DNA of 49,085 bases, from the NCBI GenBank assembly GCA_003543245.1, contig DPJB01000020.1:4063-53147 (forward strand), written 5' to 3'. The position numbers and the translations under genes were made by a program. A model generated the notes under the pieces. That model made no database searches. It was not told the DNA's origin and saw nothing but the letters and a program-made list of their open reading frames with translations. The stretch comes from Moraxellaceae bacterium (lineage in GTDB: Bacteria; Pseudomonadota; Gammaproteobacteria; Pseudomonadales; Moraxellaceae). Positions 16,270 through 23,372 of this stretch are shown here, in pieces. Numbering within the stretch: the stretch's first letter is position 1; the number at the start of each line of letters is the position of its first letter.

Positions 16270-16839
16270 ATGGATTCCCGCAACATTCTCAGCGTAGCCG
16301 GTGTACTGCTCGTTCTGGGCGGTGTCGGCTATTACTGGGGGCTGGGCCACCCCCAGCCGTTGCGGACAGCCACCGAAGAAACACGGCGCCCGGACTATGA
16401 GGCAGGCAACATTCTGTTCATGGAAAGCGGCAAGGACGGCAAATTGTCACGCCGCCTGGAAGCACCCTCCTTGCGCCACTTCAGCTCACCTGATGATCAG
16501 GCAGAGATCGATAACCCCGTCATGCGGCTCTATGCCGATGGCCGCGAGGCATGGAAGCTGCAGGCTGCACGGGGGCTCAGCCTGCAGGGCAGCAAGGAAA
16601 TCCGGCTGGAGGGCGGCGTCATCGCCGAGCGACGTGATCCCGAAGCAGTTCCGCTACGCTTTACCACTCCCTCACTGACCAGCTGGCCAGACGAAGAGCG
16701 CCTGCAAAGCACCAGCGGCATTCACCTTGTCAGCCCGCAAGGTGAAATTTCCGGCCAGACCCTGCAGGCCAGCCTCCGCACCAGCACCGTGGAAATCAAC
16801 CAGAACGTCACAGGAACCTATGCTCCCGCGCGCCATTAA
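16270..16839 (+). CDS. lptC: LPS export protein LptC
   Basis: LptC is the bitopic inner-membrane protein that receives LPS from LptB2FG and passes it to LptA. A single N-terminal transmembrane helix (about 6-24) precedes a periplasmic beta-jellyroll domain (YEAGNILFMESGKDG onwards). The 189-residue length is typical. Its last 20 bases overlap the start of lptA, suggesting coupled translation. LptC diverges rapidly, but its place between kdsC and lptA makes the call firm. Confidence 0.92.
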   Translation: MDSRNILSVAGVLLVLGGVGYYWGLGHPQPLRTATEETRRPDYEAGNILFMESGKDGKLSRRLEAPSLRHFSSPDDQAEIDNPVMRLYADGREAWKLQAARGLSLQGSKEIRLEGGVIAERRDPEAVPLRFTTPSLTSWPDEERLQSTSGIHLVSPQGEISGQTLQASLRTSTVEINQNVTGTYAPARH

Positions 16840-17338
16840 ATACCTGACCGTCCTTGGTCTTTGCATTGCATCAGCCGCCTTCGGTCTGCCAACCGATCGC
16901 GACCAGCCACTGCAGGTCGCCGCGGACAACGCCCATTTTGACGAAAAAACCGGGATTGCAACGTACCGGGGAGCTGTCGTGATTCGTCAGGGCACTCTCG
17001 AGCTTCGCTCTGATGAGCTGGTCATCAACGTGGACAAGCAAGGCAATGTCACCAAAACGTCTGCGCGCGGCAAACCGGCCCGCTACCAGCAACAGGTTGA
17101 CCCGAAAAAAGGACTGGTCTCGGCCGAAGCAACGCGCATTGATTACGACCTGAAAAACGAAGTCATCACGCTTAACGGTCAGGCCCGGCTGCGACAGGAC
17201 GGAGCCAGTTTCCAGGGTGCCACCATCACCTACGCCATTGCCCGCCAGCAGGTCGATGCCAAGGGTGATGCCAGCAACCGCGTACAGCTGGTCCTGCCAC
17301 CGCAACCCCGCGCGCCACGCAAGGATGCCCGACCATGA
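16820..17338 (+). CDS. lptA: LPS periplasmic bridge protein LptA
   Basis: LptA polymerises into the periplasmic bridge that carries LPS to the outer-membrane LptDE complex. The 172-residue precursor has a signal peptide (LTVLGLCIASAAFG, cleavage near residue 20) and an OstA-type beta-jellyroll with the repeated pattern VAADNAHFDEKTGIATYRG. The longer open frame from 16727 is discarded because the ATG at 16820 has AGGAA upstream and starts exactly at the signal peptide. The lptB ATG overlaps its stop (ATGA). Confidence 0.94.
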   Translation: MLPRAIKYLTVLGLCIASAAFGLPTDRDQPLQVAADNAHFDEKTGIATYRGAVVIRQGTLELRSDELVINVDKQGNVTKTSARGKPARYQQQVDPKKGLVSAEATRIDYDLKNEVITLNGQARLRQDGASFQGATITYAIARQQVDAKGDASNRVQLVLPPQPRAPRKDARP

Positions 17339-18060
17339 CGACATTACAGGTCAACGGTCTGGCCAAGGCCTACAAGGGTCGCCAGGTCGTCAAAAGTGTC
17401 TCGCTTTCAGTGGAGAGCGCGCAGATTGTCGGCCTGCTTGGCCCTAACGGTGCGGGCAAGACAACGAGTTTTTACATGATTGTCGGACTGGTACCGATGG
17501 ATGCCGGCAACATCCGGATTGATGCCGAGGACATTTCGCACCTGCCCATGCATGGCCGTGCCCGCAAGGGCATCGGCTACCTGCCACAGGAAGCATCGAT
17601 CTTCCGCAAGCTGTCGGTAGAGCAAAACATCATGGCCATTCTGGAAACCCGCACCGACCTCGACAAGGCCGCCCGTCAGGCCAAGCTGGAATCACTGCTG
17701 AACGAGTTTCACATCACCCATATCCGCAAGAACCTGGGCATGAGCCTGTCCGGTGGCGAACGCCGTCGCGCCGAGATTGCCCGGGCCCTGGCAACCGAGC
17801 CCCATTTCATCCTGCTGGATGAACCTTTTGCCGGGGTGGACCCGATTTCCGTGGCGGACATCAAGAGCATCATCACCCACCTCAAGGAACGCGGCATCGG
17901 TGTGCTGATCACCGACCACAATGTGCGTGAGACGCTGGATATCTGCGAGAAGGCCTATATCGTCAGTGCCGGCAACCTGATTGCCGCCGGTACTCCTGAA
18001 GACATCATGGCCAATGAAATGGTACGCAAGGTCTACCTTGGCGATCAGTTCAGCCTGTAA
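17335..18060 (+). CDS. lptB: LPS export ABC transporter ATPase LptB
   Basis: LptB is the cytoplasmic ATPase that powers LPS extraction by LptFG. It is 241 residues, with Walker A GPNGAGKTT, Q-loop VGLVPMD/YLPQEASIF, signature LSGGERRR, Walker B HFILLDEPFAGVDP and the H-loop in ITDHNVRET. lptF and lptG are not in the window; they usually lie elsewhere. It is the last gene of kdsD-kdsC-lptC-lptA-lptB before the rpoN promoter. Confidence 0.96.
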   Translation: MTTLQVNGLAKAYKGRQVVKSVSLSVESAQIVGLLGPNGAGKTTSFYMIVGLVPMDAGNIRIDAEDISHLPMHGRARKGIGYLPQEASIFRKLSVEQNIMAILETRTDLDKAARQAKLESLLNEFHITHIRKNLGMSLSGGERRRAEIARALATEPHFILLDEPFAGVDPISVADIKSIITHLKERGIGVLITDHNVRETLDICEKAYIVSAGNLIAAGTPEDIMANEMVRKVYLGDQFSL

Positions 18061-18119
18061 ATGCCGCCATCCGCACACTTTAGGCCCACTTCTTGCTAGG
18101 GCTGCAATCGCGACTGCGT

Positions 18120-18158
18120 TATAATTACCGCTCATCGCCGGATTCTCCCTGATCCGGC
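18120..18158 (+). promoter_or_regulatory. rpoN -10 element and leader hairpin
   Basis: A consensus TATAAT (18120-18125) lies in the lptB-rpoN gap, with no good -35 at the right distance (TTGCTA is 21 bases upstream). Shortly after the expected start, GCCGGAT and ATCCGGC form a 7-bp hairpin (18137-18158) that ends just before the GAGGAG ribosome site. The stem could hinder or stabilise ribosome binding. There is no U-tract. Confidence 0.45.
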
Positions 18159-18176
18159 CGAGGAGTCGCTGCATCC

Positions 18177-19688
18177 ATGAAGCCCACACTGCAATTACAG
18201 ATCGGCCAGCACCTGGCCATGACGCCGCAACTGCAACAGGCCATCCGCCTGCTGCAATTGTCGACGCTGGAGTTGCAGCAGGAAATCCAGGAGGCCCTCG
18301 ATGCCAATCCCATGCTGGAAAGCGCTGATGACGACGGCGAACCGGCAGAACCGATTGATGACACCCCGATTGACTACGCGGCTGCAGAAGCACTTCTGGC
18401 ACAGGAATCCGCTGACCCGGCCGATAGCAATGACGAACCTTCCGCTCTTGATATCAACGTCAACGAATCCATGCCGGACGACCTGCCGGTAGACTCCCTT
18501 TGGGAAGACGTGTTCAGCAGCGGCGGCAACACCCCGGCAGGCAGTGCCGACGATGACGAGAACCCGTTCGAGTCGCGCAATGCCGCGCCGGAGACTCTGG
18601 CAGACCACCTGGCCTGGCAACTCAATCTGACACCGTTTTCAGACCTGGATCGAGCCATCGGGCATGTAATCCTGGATGCAATTGATGAGCGTGGCTACCT
18701 GACAGTCCCGCTCGACGACATCCTTTCCGCCGTGACCGACCCGGATGATCCGGATGCCGTGGAAATGGACGAAGTGGAAGCGGTCCTGCACCGCATACAG
18801 CAGTTCGATCCACCTGGCGTGGCCGCCCGTGACCTGCGTGAATGCCTGCTGATCCAGTTGCACCAGTTGCCGGAAACCCTCGTCTCCCGCGAGGATGCCA
18901 CCAGGGTTGTCCGTGACCATCTGGAGTTGCTCGCCAGCCGTGACTTCACCAGCCTGATGCGCAAGCTCAAGCTATCCGAAGACGGACTCAAGACGGCTAT
19001 CAGCCTTATCCAGTCGCTCAACCCGAACCCGGGCGGCCGCATCAGCCACACCAGTGAAACCGAGTACGTGACACCCGATATCATCGTGCGACGACTGCAT
19101 CAGCGCTGGACCGTCGAGCTGAATCCGGAAACCGCACCGAAACTGCGGGTGAATGCCAATTACGCCTCCATGGTGCGACGCGCCGACTCCAGCGCCGACA
19201 ACACCTATCTGCGCGACAACCTGCAGGAAGCCCGCTGGTTCATCAAGAGCCTGCTGAGCCGCAATGAAACCCTGCTCAAGGTTGCCACCTGCATTGTCGA
19301 GCACCAGCGCGGCTTTCTCGAGCATGGTCCGGAGGCCATGAAGCCGCTGGTACTACGCGATGTTGCCGATGAAGTGGGGATGCATGAGTCAACCATTTCG
19401 CGCGTGACGACACAAAAGTTCATGCACACACCGCGCGGTGTATTCGAACTGAAATTCTTTTTTTCCAGCCATGTCGGCACCACTGGCGGCGGCGAAGCCT
19501 CCAGCACAGCCATCCGCGCCATGATCAAGAAACTGGTCAGCCAGGAAAGCCCCAAAAAGCCACTCTCGGACAACAAGATTGCCGATCTCCTGCTGGAGCA
19601 GGGCATTGAAGTAGCGCGACGCACCATCGCCAAATACCGCGAGTCACTGAACATTCCCCCTTCAAACGAGCGCAAGCAGTTACTCTGA
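18177..19688 (+). CDS. rpoN: RNA polymerase sigma-54 factor
   Basis: Sigma-54 directs RNA polymerase to -24/-12 promoters that need AAA+ activators, typically for nitrogen, motility and envelope functions. The 503-residue protein has the Gln/Leu-rich region I (QIGQHLAMTPQLQQAIRLLQ), a long acidic region II (about 45-145), the core-binding region, the helix-turn-helix ADEVGMHESTISRVTTQKF and the RpoN box ARRTIAKYRESL near the C-terminus. All domains are intact. It begins the usual rpoN-hpf-...-rapZ-ptsO locus. Confidence 0.97.
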   Translation: MKPTLQLQIGQHLAMTPQLQQAIRLLQLSTLELQQEIQEALDANPMLESADDDGEPAEPIDDTPIDYAAAEALLAQESADPADSNDEPSALDINVNESMPDDLPVDSLWEDVFSSGGNTPAGSADDDENPFESRNAAPETLADHLAWQLNLTPFSDLDRAIGHVILDAIDERGYLTVPLDDILSAVTDPDDPDAVEMDEVEAVLHRIQQFDPPGVAARDLRECLLIQLHQLPETLVSREDATRVVRDHLELLASRDFTSLMRKLKLSEDGLKTAISLIQSLNPNPGGRISHTSETEYVTPDIIVRRLHQRWTVELNPETAPKLRVNANYASMVRRADSSADNTYLRDNLQEARWFIKSLLSRNETLLKVATCIVEHQRGFLEHGPEAMKPLVLRDVADEVGMHESTISRVTTQKFMHTPRGVFELKFFFSSHVGTTGGGEASSTAIRAMIKKLVSQESPKKPLSDNKIADLLLEQGIEVARRTIAKYRESLNIPPSNERKQLL

Positions 19689-19806
19689 CGCCACGATACC
19701 TGCCGTCCCCTCGGGATTGACCTGCAACAACTCTCCGGCAGATAAACAGTCCGTCTATCCCGGAACACCCGCTGCTGACCCGGCGCTTGCCGCCGTGATT
19801 CCTCGC

Positions 19807-19834
19807 GTAATCCTGCAGAAATCCGCAGGATTAC
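19807..19834. repeat. Perfect 10-bp inverted repeat downstream of rpoN
   Basis: GTAATCCTGC and GCAGGATTAC pair perfectly around an 8-base loop, and a partial third copy (GGCAGGATTGC) follows at once. It lies about 120 bases after rpoN and about 60 bases before the hpf promoter. No U-tract follows, so it is not a standard terminator. It may end or protect the rpoN transcript, or bind a regulator. Confidence 0.55.
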
Positions 19835-19893
19835 GGCAGGATTGCACAAAAAATACGCATTACCATCCGATTACAAAGTTGCCATCCGCAGAC

Positions 19894-19924
19894 TTGCAAG
19901 GTTCGCCTCAGGCTGTGCTATGGT
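19894..19924 (+). promoter_or_regulatory. Candidate hpf promoter
   Basis: TTGCAA (19894-19899) and an extended -10 TGCTATGGT (TATGGT at 19919-19924) are 19 bases apart. Transcription starting near 19931 would give hpf a leader of about 236 nt. The spacing is longer than ideal. Confidence 0.4.
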
Positions 19925-19930
19925 GAAGTC

Positions 19931-20166
19931 ATGAGATGGACAAGATGCCTGCAAACGGGAGAGTCCGGACCCGTTGATCCTGCACCCCAGCAACCGTATT
20001 CACGGCCCCTCAACGGGGCCTGTTCCAGGGGAACTATGCAGCAGCCCGGAAGGCAGCCCGGAGCGCATCTGCGCCGCCGGTTCGACTGCCCGCCCCAGGG
20101 CCTGATGCAAAAGCCCCGCCCGGCACCACACCGGTGCCGCCTGTCTACCCAAGAGAGGAAAGGTCT
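19931..20166 (+). promoter_or_regulatory. Hairpin-rich leader of hpf, unassigned structured RNA
   Basis: This stretch between the predicted promoter and the hpf ATG has no convincing gene but holds at least four local hairpins: AACGGG/CCCGTT (19954-19975), GGCCCC/GGGGCC (20004-20020), GTTCC/GGAAC (20022-20034) and CGGCACC/GGTGCCG (20121-20139). A direct repeat of GCAGCCCGGA (20041 and 20053) lies between them. The Shine-Dalgarno region (AGAGAGGAAAGG) follows the last hairpin. An 82-codon frame (19931-20179) runs through it, but its composition looks accidental. I could not match it to a known riboswitch. Confidence 0.45.
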
Positions 20167-20457
20167 ATGCAAATGGTAATCAGCGGTCATCACGTCGAAC
20201 TCACCGAAGCCCTCAAGGACTACGTCCAATCAAAGCTGGAAAAGGTCGAGCGCCACTTTGACCACATCACCAGCATGAAAGTCATCCTGAGCATCGACAA
20301 ACTGGTCCAGAAGGCGGAAGCTACCATTCATATTGCCGGTGCCGACCTGTTCGCCAATGCCGAATCCGAAGACATGTATGCCGCGATTGATCTGCTCACT
20401 GACAAGCTCGACCGACAGATACTGAAGCACAAGGAGAAAACCCAGCGCCGCCACTGA
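20167..20457 (+). CDS. hpf: Ribosome hibernation promoting factor, short form
   Basis: HPF binds the 30S decoding centre and helps convert idle 70S ribosomes to inactive 100S dimers in stationary phase. The 96-residue product is the short gammaproteobacterial form, with the S30AE fold: MQMVISGHHVELTEALKDYV, a basic helix KLEKVERHF, and AESEDMYAAIDLLTDKLDRQ. The ATG at 20167 follows AGGAAAGG; the frame is open 11 codons further upstream but not conserved. It is followed by a strong terminator, so it is not cotranscribed with rapZ. Confidence 0.95.
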   Translation: MQMVISGHHVELTEALKDYVQSKLEKVERHFDHITSMKVILSIDKLVQKAEATIHIAGADLFANAESEDMYAAIDLLTDKLDRQILKHKEKTQRRH

Positions 20458-20485
20458 GTGACGGGCACCGGCCACAGGCCACCGG

Positions 20486-20512
20486 AACCCGGGTCATTGC
20501 CCGGGTTTTTTT
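20486..20512 (+). terminator. Intrinsic terminator after hpf
   Basis: AACCCGGG and CCCGGGTT form an 8-bp stem around TCATTG, followed by seven T residues. It sits where ptsN is normally found and separates hpf from rapZ-ptsO. Confidence 0.9.
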
Positions 20513-20598
20513 ATGCCTTTTTACCAATGTGTGACGGTGCTGAGGTTGCAAGTCGTCATGACAGTGGCGACCATAGCAACCGAACAGGGAAATTGATC

Positions 20599-21510
20599 AT
20601 GCAGCTTGTCATCGTCAGTGGCCGCTCCGGCTCAGGCAAAACCACCGCGCTTCATGTCCTTGAGGACATGGGCTACTACTGCGTGGACAACCTGCCCCTG
20701 ACCCTGCTGCCCGAACTGGCAGATACCCTGAAAAATCGCTCCGGCGGGGCTGTAACACATCTGGCGATCGGTGTGGATGCCCGCAATGTTCCCGGAGATC
20801 TTGAATCTTTCCGGAATGTTCTTGACGAGATGACACTGCGCGATGTCACCTCCGGCAGCACAGTAACCATTTATCTGGACGCACGTGATGATGTCTTGCT
20901 GGCACGATTCAGTGCCACTCGCCGTCGCCATCCCTTGAGCTCGAAGTCCTGCTCGCTGCAGGAGGCCATCGAACTTGAGAAAAACCTGCTGGACCCCGTC
21001 AGCGCCGCCGCCACCCTGCGCATTGATACCAGCTCACTGAACGTGCACGAGCTGCGCGAGCAGTTGCGTCATCGCCTGGAAGGTCATGCCGATACCGGCC
21101 TGACCGTGCTGTTTGAGTCATTTGCATTCAAACAGGGTGTCCCGCTGGATGCTGACCTGGTATTTGATGTGCGCTGCCTGCCCAACCCCCACTGGCATGC
21201 CAGCCTGCGTGCGAAGACCGGGCGGGACAACGAGGTGCATGAGTTCCTGAACGGCGATGCCCTTGTGGAAAGCCTGTATATGGACATCGCCGGCTTCCTG
21301 CTAAAGTGGCTCCCGGAGTTTCGTGAAAACGATCGCAGCTACGTCACAGTAGCAATTGGTTGTACGGGCGGCCAGCACCGCTCGGTTTACATGGTGGAAC
21401 GCTTGTCCGCCCGTTTTCGTGAAGAGTTTCCGCATGTACAGGTGCGGCATCGCGACCTGCCTGCACAGGATGACCGTGCCCACACGACCAACCGGACCCA
21501 GGAACAATGA
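20599..21510 (+). CDS. rapZ: RNase adapter protein RapZ
   Basis: RapZ is a nucleotide-binding adapter. In E. coli it senses glucosamine 6-phosphate and guides the sRNA GlmZ to RNase E, controlling glmS. The 303-residue product has Walker A GRSGSGKTTAL near the start, the Walker-B-like YCVDNLPLTLLPEL region and the C-terminal RNA-binding half with the GCTGGQHRSVYM motif. The frame opens at 20458, but the ATG at 20599 starts the conserved MQLVIVSGRSGSGK and has AGGGA upstream. It overlaps ptsO by four bases (ATGA). Confidence 0.95.
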   Translation: MQLVIVSGRSGSGKTTALHVLEDMGYYCVDNLPLTLLPELADTLKNRSGGAVTHLAIGVDARNVPGDLESFRNVLDEMTLRDVTSGSTVTIYLDARDDVLLARFSATRRRHPLSSKSCSLQEAIELEKNLLDPVSAAATLRIDTSSLNVHELREQLRHRLEGHADTGLTVLFESFAFKQGVPLDADLVFDVRCLPNPHWHASLRAKTGRDNEVHEFLNGDALVESLYMDIAGFLLKWLPEFRENDRSYVTVAIGCTGGQHRSVYMVERLSARFREEFPHVQVRHRDLPAQDDRAHTTNRTQEQ

Positions 21511-21776
21511 TCGAGACGGACATCGAAATCATCAACAAGCTTGGCCTGCATGCCCGTGCTGCCGCCAAACTGGTCAGCGTGACAGCCCAGTTCCAGTCGA
21601 GCATCCGGCTTGGGCGCGGTGAGCGCCTGATTGATGCCAAGAGCATCATGGCCTTGCTGATGCTGGGTGCCGGCAAGGGCAGCACCTTGCGGCTGGTGAT
21701 TGATGGCGGCGACGAAGCCGCTGCACATGCAGCCGTGGTGACACTGATCAACAATCGCTTCGACGAAGCCGAATAA
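21507..21776 (+). CDS. ptsO: Nitrogen-PTS phosphocarrier protein NPr
   Basis: NPr is the HPr-like phosphocarrier of the nitrogen-related phosphotransferase system, taking phosphate from EI-Ntr (PtsP) and passing it to EIIA-Ntr (PtsN). The 89-residue protein has the phosphorylated His15 in GLHARAA and the conserved Ser46 in AKSIMALLML. Its usual partner gene ptsN is absent here. It shares an ATGA overlap with rapZ. Confidence 0.94.
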   Translation: MIETDIEIINKLGLHARAAAKLVSVTAQFQSSIRLGRGERLIDAKSIMALLMLGAGKGSTLRLVIDGGDEAAAHAAVVTLINNRFDEAE

Positions 21777-21955
21777 GCCCGGCCTTGCGTATCACCCTCT
21801 CTGGCGCAATCCCTGCTCTCTTCCCTGTCCAAAAATACCTGCGCGCCAGGGTCATAAAGCTGTCGTATGCTGTCATCGCCTTCCGCCCTCCCCTGACGGA
21901 ATAATCTCCTGCAAGAGGCGGTCATGCGACTGCCCTTACTGGCAGGAGAGCATTG

Positions 21956-22738
21956 ATGAGCTATCAGGGCAAAGTCGTTTTCGTGGCCGGCGGCACCAGC
22001 GGCATCAATCTGGGGATTGCCGAGGCCTTTGCCCGTGCAGGCGCCAGAGTGGCAGTACTGAGTCGCAAGGCGGACAAGGTTGAGGCGGCCATCACGCACC
22101 TGCGCTCCCTGACCCCTGACGTACTGGGCTTCAGCGCCGATGTCCGCGATTACGATGCCGTTGCTGCCGCGCTGGCAGACACTGCTGCGCAGTGGGGGCC
22201 GATTGACGTGGTCATTTCCGGCGCGGCCGGCAATTTCATGGCGCCAGCCATCAACCTGTCGGCAAATGCCTTCAAGAGCGTGGTGGATATCGACCTGCTT
22301 GGCACGTTCAACGTCTTGCGTGCCAGTTGGGAGCATCTGCGCAAACCGGGCGCGGCCGTCATCAACATCACGGCCGGCCAGAGCTGGCTGCCCACCCCCA
22401 TGCAGATACATGTCTGTGCCGCGAAAGCCGGGGTGGACCAGATCACCCGGACACTGGCCCTTGAGTGGGGGCCTGCCGGGGTGCGTGTCAACTCGATTGC
22501 ACCTGGCCCCATCAGCGGGACCGAGGGCATGGCACGACTGGCTCCCACGGAGGCATCGGAAAAAGCCTGGACCGACAGCGTGCCATTGAAGCGCTTCGGC
22601 ACCAAAGCAGACATCAGCCGGGCAGCACTCTGGCTTTGTTCGGATGAAGCAAGCTACATAACTGGCGTGATACTGCCCGTGGATGGCGGCTTCACGCTGT
22701 GGGGATCAGGCGCCATCGCGCATGCAACGCAGCAGTAG
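21956..22738 (+). CDS. Short-chain dehydrogenase, 2,4-dienoyl-CoA-reductase-like
   Basis: A 260-residue Rossmann-fold SDR. The cofactor loop is GGTSGINLGIAEAF and the substrate side resembles peroxisomal 2,4-dienoyl-CoA reductase (DECR2), notably VNSIAPGPISGTEGM and TLALEWGP. At the usual YxxxK active site it has HVCAAKAG: the lysine is kept and the tyrosine is missing, as in DECR-type enzymes. That supports reduction of 2,4-dienoyl-CoA in beta-oxidation of unsaturated fatty acids. The ATG at 21956 has AGGAGA upstream; a TTG one codon earlier is less likely. It stands alone between ptsO and darP. Confidence 0.82.
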   Translation: MSYQGKVVFVAGGTSGINLGIAEAFARAGARVAVLSRKADKVEAAITHLRSLTPDVLGFSADVRDYDAVAAALADTAAQWGPIDVVISGAAGNFMAPAINLSANAFKSVVDIDLLGTFNVLRASWEHLRKPGAAVINITAGQSWLPTPMQIHVCAAKAGVDQITRTLALEWGPAGVRVNSIAPGPISGTEGMARLAPTEASEKAWTDSVPLKRFGTKADISRAALWLCSDEASYITGVILPVDGGFTLWGSGAIAHATQQ

Positions 22739-22782
22739 CGGGATGCCTCTGCTATCATGGGCACCTTCCACTGGAGGCTCCC

Positions 22783-23358
22783 ATGTCCCGTCGCCACTCC
22801 CTGCATTCCGTGCATAACGAAATTGATGACTTTGAAGATGCTGGTCTCAGCAAGACCGAGCAGAAGAAAGCCATGGAGCGGCTGCAGGCACTTGGCGAAC
22901 GTCTGGGTGCCCTGAGCACGGCACGCCTGAAAAAGATGCCCATCTCGGAAACACTGTTTGTGGCACTGGAAGAACTGAAGCGCCTTAAGGCCCACGAAGC
23001 CGTGCGACGTCACAAGCAGTACATCGGCAAGCTGATGCGTGACGAGAACGAGGACGCCATTCTGGGTGTGCTGAATCCGCTCGCCAATCCCATGCTGAAC
23101 AAGCAGATGGACATGCTGGCCGAGCGCCTGCTGACGCAGGGCGACCCTGCAATCAATGATGCCGTGCGCCGCTATCCTGCTGCCGAACGTCACACGCTGC
23201 GCCAGCATGTGCGGGCCGCACTGAAGGAACAGCAGACGCTGGCAGAAATGCCTCCTGCCGCACCGGTAGCGGATGGTGAGACAGTCGCCGAACCGGAACT
23301 GCCAGCACGCCGGAAACTGCTGACCTATCTGCGTGAAATAGCTGCGCTTGTTGACTGA
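22783..23358 (+). CDS. darP: Ribosome-associated protein DarP (DUF615, YjgA)
   Basis: DarP/YjgA associates with late 50S ribosomal intermediates in E. coli and aids large-subunit maturation. The 191-residue product is highly charged and helical, with the family core SKTEQKKAMERLQALGERL and RRHKQYIGKLMRDE. The start at 22783 is chosen for its GGAGG ribosome site and the family-like beginning MSRRHSLHSV. It converges on the DUF2806-like gene with only 14 bases between the stops and no obvious terminator. Confidence 0.92.
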   Translation: MSRRHSLHSVHNEIDDFEDAGLSKTEQKKAMERLQALGERLGALSTARLKKMPISETLFVALEELKRLKAHEAVRRHKQYIGKLMRDENEDAILGVLNPLANPMLNKQMDMLAERLLTQGDPAINDAVRRYPAAERHTLRQHVRAALKEQQTLAEMPPAAPVADGETVAEPELPARRKLLTYLREIAALVD

Positions 23359-23372
23359 CGCGGCGGCCGCAA

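Noticed and set aside
20030..20075. Resemblance of CCGGAAGG in the hpf leader to the SRP RNA core
   Set aside because: The required GGTCAGG and AGCAGCC partners of the 4.5S RNA loop are not arranged correctly, and no matching long stem encloses them.
19931..20179. 82-codon frame in the hpf leader
   Set aside because: Composition is an accidental mix rich in Arg, Pro and Gln. There is no ribosome site, and it overlaps strong RNA hairpins and the hpf start. It is better explained as a non-coding leader.
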